NCBI RefSeq assembly: GCF_006539165.1
Contig: NZ_BJMM01000001.1
Coordinates: 62,001 to 126,000 of the forward strand
DNA: 64,000 nt
Source of the DNA: Streptomyces cacaoi
Lineage (GTDB): Bacteria > Actinomycetota > Actinomycetes > Streptomycetales > Streptomycetaceae
Reading direction: 5' to 3'
Under the pieces are notes generated by a model that worked only from the letters and a program-made list of their open reading frames with translations, searched no databases and was not told the DNA's origin. The position numbers and the translations under genes were made by a program. This document shows, piece after piece, positions 62,307-64,000 of this stretch. Within the stretch, counting starts at the first letter, position 1. Every line of letters starts with the position of its first letter.

Positions 62307-64000
62307 GTGTTCACACACGTAACTCGTCCCGGGGCGATCGGCCGGCTCCGGGTCGCCAACCGCGTCGTCATGGGGGCGATGCACCTCAACCTCGAAGGGC
62401 TCGACGACGACGGCGCGGCCCTCGCCGCCTTCTACGCCCGGCGCGCCCGGGGCGGCGCGGGCCTGATCGTCACCGGCGGGTCCGCCGTCAGCCCGGTCGC
62501 GGCCGGCGGGCCCGGCTACAGCCTCGTCAACGACCCCGCGCACCACCCGGCCCTGCGCGCCGCCGCGGACGCCGTGCACGCGGAGGGCGGGCGGATCGCG
62601 CTCCAGCTCTTCCACGCGGGCCGGTACGCCCTGCTGGAGGGCACCGGGCTCACCCCCGTCGCCCCCTCCCCGGTGCACAGCCGCTTCGCGCGCACCACCC
62701 CCCGGGAGCTGACGGCGGACGACATCGCCCGGACGCTCGCGGACTTCGCCCGCGGCGCCGCCACGGCCCGTGAACTCGGCTACGACGCCGTCGAGATCAT
62801 GGCCTCCGAGGGCTATCTGCTCAACCAGTTCCTCTCGCCGGTCACCAACCACCGCACCGACGCCTGGGGCGGCGACGCCGCGCGCCGCCGCAGCTTCCCG
62901 CTGGCCGTGCTGCGCGCCGTACGGGAGGCGGCGGGCGAGGACTTCCCCGTCCTGTTCCGGATCTCCGGCGCCGACCTCGTGCCCGGAAGCAGCAGCCAGG
63001 AGGAGACCGACGCGTTCGCCGTCGCCCTGGCCGAGGGCGGGGCCGCCGCGCTGAACGTGGGCGTCGGCTGGCACGAGTCGCGGATCCCCACCGTGCAGGG
63101 CGCCGTCCCGCCCGGCGCCTGGGCCGGATACGCCGAGGCGGTCAAGAAGGCGCTGTGCGCGGCGGGACACCCCGATGTGCCCGTCATCGCCTCCAACCGG
63201 ATCACCAGGCTGGAACAGGCCGAGGGGCTGCTGCGCGGCGGCGGCATCGACTTCGTCTCCATGGCCCGGCCCTTCCTCGCCGACCCGGACCTGGTGGCCA
63301 AGTCCGTCCGCGACCGGGGCGAACCCGTCAACATCTGCCTGGCCTGCAACGAAGCCTGTATCGACCGCTCGTTCGGCACCGAGCGGGTCTCCTGCCTCGT
63401 CAACCCGCGCGCCGGCCACGAACTGGACTTCCCCGAGAGCCCGCGGGACACCGCACGCCGCTACGCCGTCATCGGCGGCGGGCCCGCCGGCCTGGAAGCC
63501 GCCCGGGCACTGGCCGCGCTCGGCCACCGCGTCGAACTCTTCGAGGCGGCCCGGGAACCGGGCGGGCAGTTCCGGATGGCACGGCAGGTCCCCGGCAAGG
63601 AGGACTTCGGCGCGACCCTGCGCTACTACGGCGCCGAACTCGACCGGCTCGGCGTCCGCGTCCACCTCGGCAGGCGGCTCGGCCTCGGCGACGCGGGGCT
63701 GCTGCGCGGCTTCGACGGTGCCGTGCTGGCCACGGGCGTGCTGCCCCGGCTGCCGGACATCCCCGGCTGGACCCGGCTGCACACCCTCACCTACCCCGAG
63801 GCGTTCGCCTGCCCGGAGGCACTGGGGGAGCGGGTGGTGCTGCTGGGCGGCGGCGGCATCGCCGTCGACCTCGCCCATCTGCTCACCGGGGCACGCACCC
63901 CCATGCCGGAGGGCTTCCTCGCGGAGCACGGACTCCCCGAGGGCGCCGACGGACCCGCCGGAGGTGCCGGAGGTGCACCGCCGGCCCGGCACCGGATCAC
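62307..64000 (+). CDS. 2,4-dienoyl-CoA-reductase-like flavoenzyme (OYE/FadH family), 3' end beyond window
   Basis: The 564 visible residues begin with an old-yellow-enzyme TIM barrel and the Tyr of SEGYLLNQFLSPVTN and His of GVGWHESRIPT that match FadH catalytic residues. A [4Fe-4S] motif follows as Cys344-x2-Cys347-x3-Cys351-x11-Cys363 and a FAD/NAD domain from ~385 (IGGGPAGLEAARALAALG). FadH proteins are ~650-680 residues, so about 100 remain off the edge. It starts at GTG 62307 after GAGGAG, 75 bp behind the SDR. It probably reduces a ring dienoyl-CoA in the same pathway. Confidence 0.92.
   Translation, partial: MFTHVTRPGAIGRLRVANRVVMGAMHLNLEGLDDDGAALAAFYARRARGGAGLIVTGGSAVSPVAAGGPGYSLVNDPAHHPALRAAADAVHAEGGRIALQLFHAGRYALLEGTGLTPVAPSPVHSRFARTTPRELTADDIARTLADFARGAATARELGYDAVEIMASEGYLLNQFLSPVTNHRTDAWGGDAARRRSFPLAVLRAVREAAGEDFPVLFRISGADLVPGSSSQEETDAFAVALAEGGAAALNVGVGWHESRIPTVQGAVPPGAWAGYAEAVKKALCAAGHPDVPVIASNRITRLEQAEGLLRGGGIDFVSMARPFLADPDLVAKSVRDRGEPVNICLACNEACIDRSFGTERVSCLVNPRAGHELDFPESPRDTARRYAVIGGGPAGLEAARALAALGHRVELFEAAREPGGQFRMARQVPGKEDFGATLRYYGAELDRLGVRVHLGRRLGLGDAGLLRGFDGAVLATGVLPRLPDIPGWTRLHTLTYPEAFACPEALGERVVLLGGGGIAVDLAHLLTGARTPMPEGFLAEHGLPEGADGPAGGAGGAPPARHRI

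Overview
The window is very GC-rich actinobacterial DNA, almost certainly Streptomyces or a close relative. Third codon positions are nearly all G or C, GTG starts are common, stop/start overlaps (ATGA, GTGA) abound, and the gene families are typically streptomycete: methylmalonyl-CoA mutase with MeaB, a small two-domain laccase, TerB/TerD, BlaI/M56, YchJ and an F420-type oxidoreductase. I see no rRNA, tRNA, CRISPR array, transposase or phage gene.

Layout. 1-9 kb: a stress membrane protein (cut by the window edge), a CapA-like lipoprotein, the mutA-mutB-meaB operon and a KstD-like flavoprotein. 9-15 kb: paralogue-type copies of two housekeeping tRNA genes (tsaD, alaS, the latter with a TTG start), then convergent endonuclease V behind a 20-bp-arm terminator, and a regulator with two MerR domains. 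15-24 kb: phenylacetate-CoA ligase with a promoter/operator resembling a PaaR-type site, an unrecognised 536-residue protein, a zinc alcohol dehydrogenase, an SDR, an LLM oxidoreductase, a RidA protein and a PEP-mutase/isocitrate-lyase-family protein. 24-33 kb: an eight-gene minus-strand operon encoding a complete 3-hydroxyanthranilate meta-cleavage route to pyruvate and acetyl-CoA, with a divergent LysR regulator. 33-37 kb: an acetyltransferase, then gntP-gntK with a divergent GntR repressor. 37-40 kb: a flavin monooxygenase and divergent TetR gene around a perfect 20-bp palindrome, then TerD. 40-47 kb: two large secreted proteins (ThuA plus glucose/sorbosone dehydrogenase; cupredoxin plus Ig-like repeats plus DUF1080) divergent from a small laccase, and two methyltransferases. 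48-56 kb: lactate permease, a split Tm-1-like gene pair, TerB, BlaI plus an M56 protease, YchJ and a D-2-hydroxyacid dehydrogenase.

57-64 kb (running off the right edge): after a ~1 kb gene-free leader comes a translationally coupled operon whose first gene fuses an EPSP-synthase-like domain to an acyl-CoA ligase. An acyl-CoA dehydrogenase, a FabL/ChcA-like reductase with a Y-x6-K active site and a 2,4-dienoyl-CoA-reductase-like flavoenzyme follow. Together they can plausibly turn shikimate into a reduced cyclohexanecarbonyl-CoA-type acyl-CoA, the starter used by ansatrienin- and asukamycin-type polyketides and by omega-cyclohexyl lipids. The fused enzyme has lost predicted phosphate-contacting serines and the C-terminal PEP-site lysine of true EPSP synthase, while most other catalytic positions remain. 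This is the most interesting locus here.
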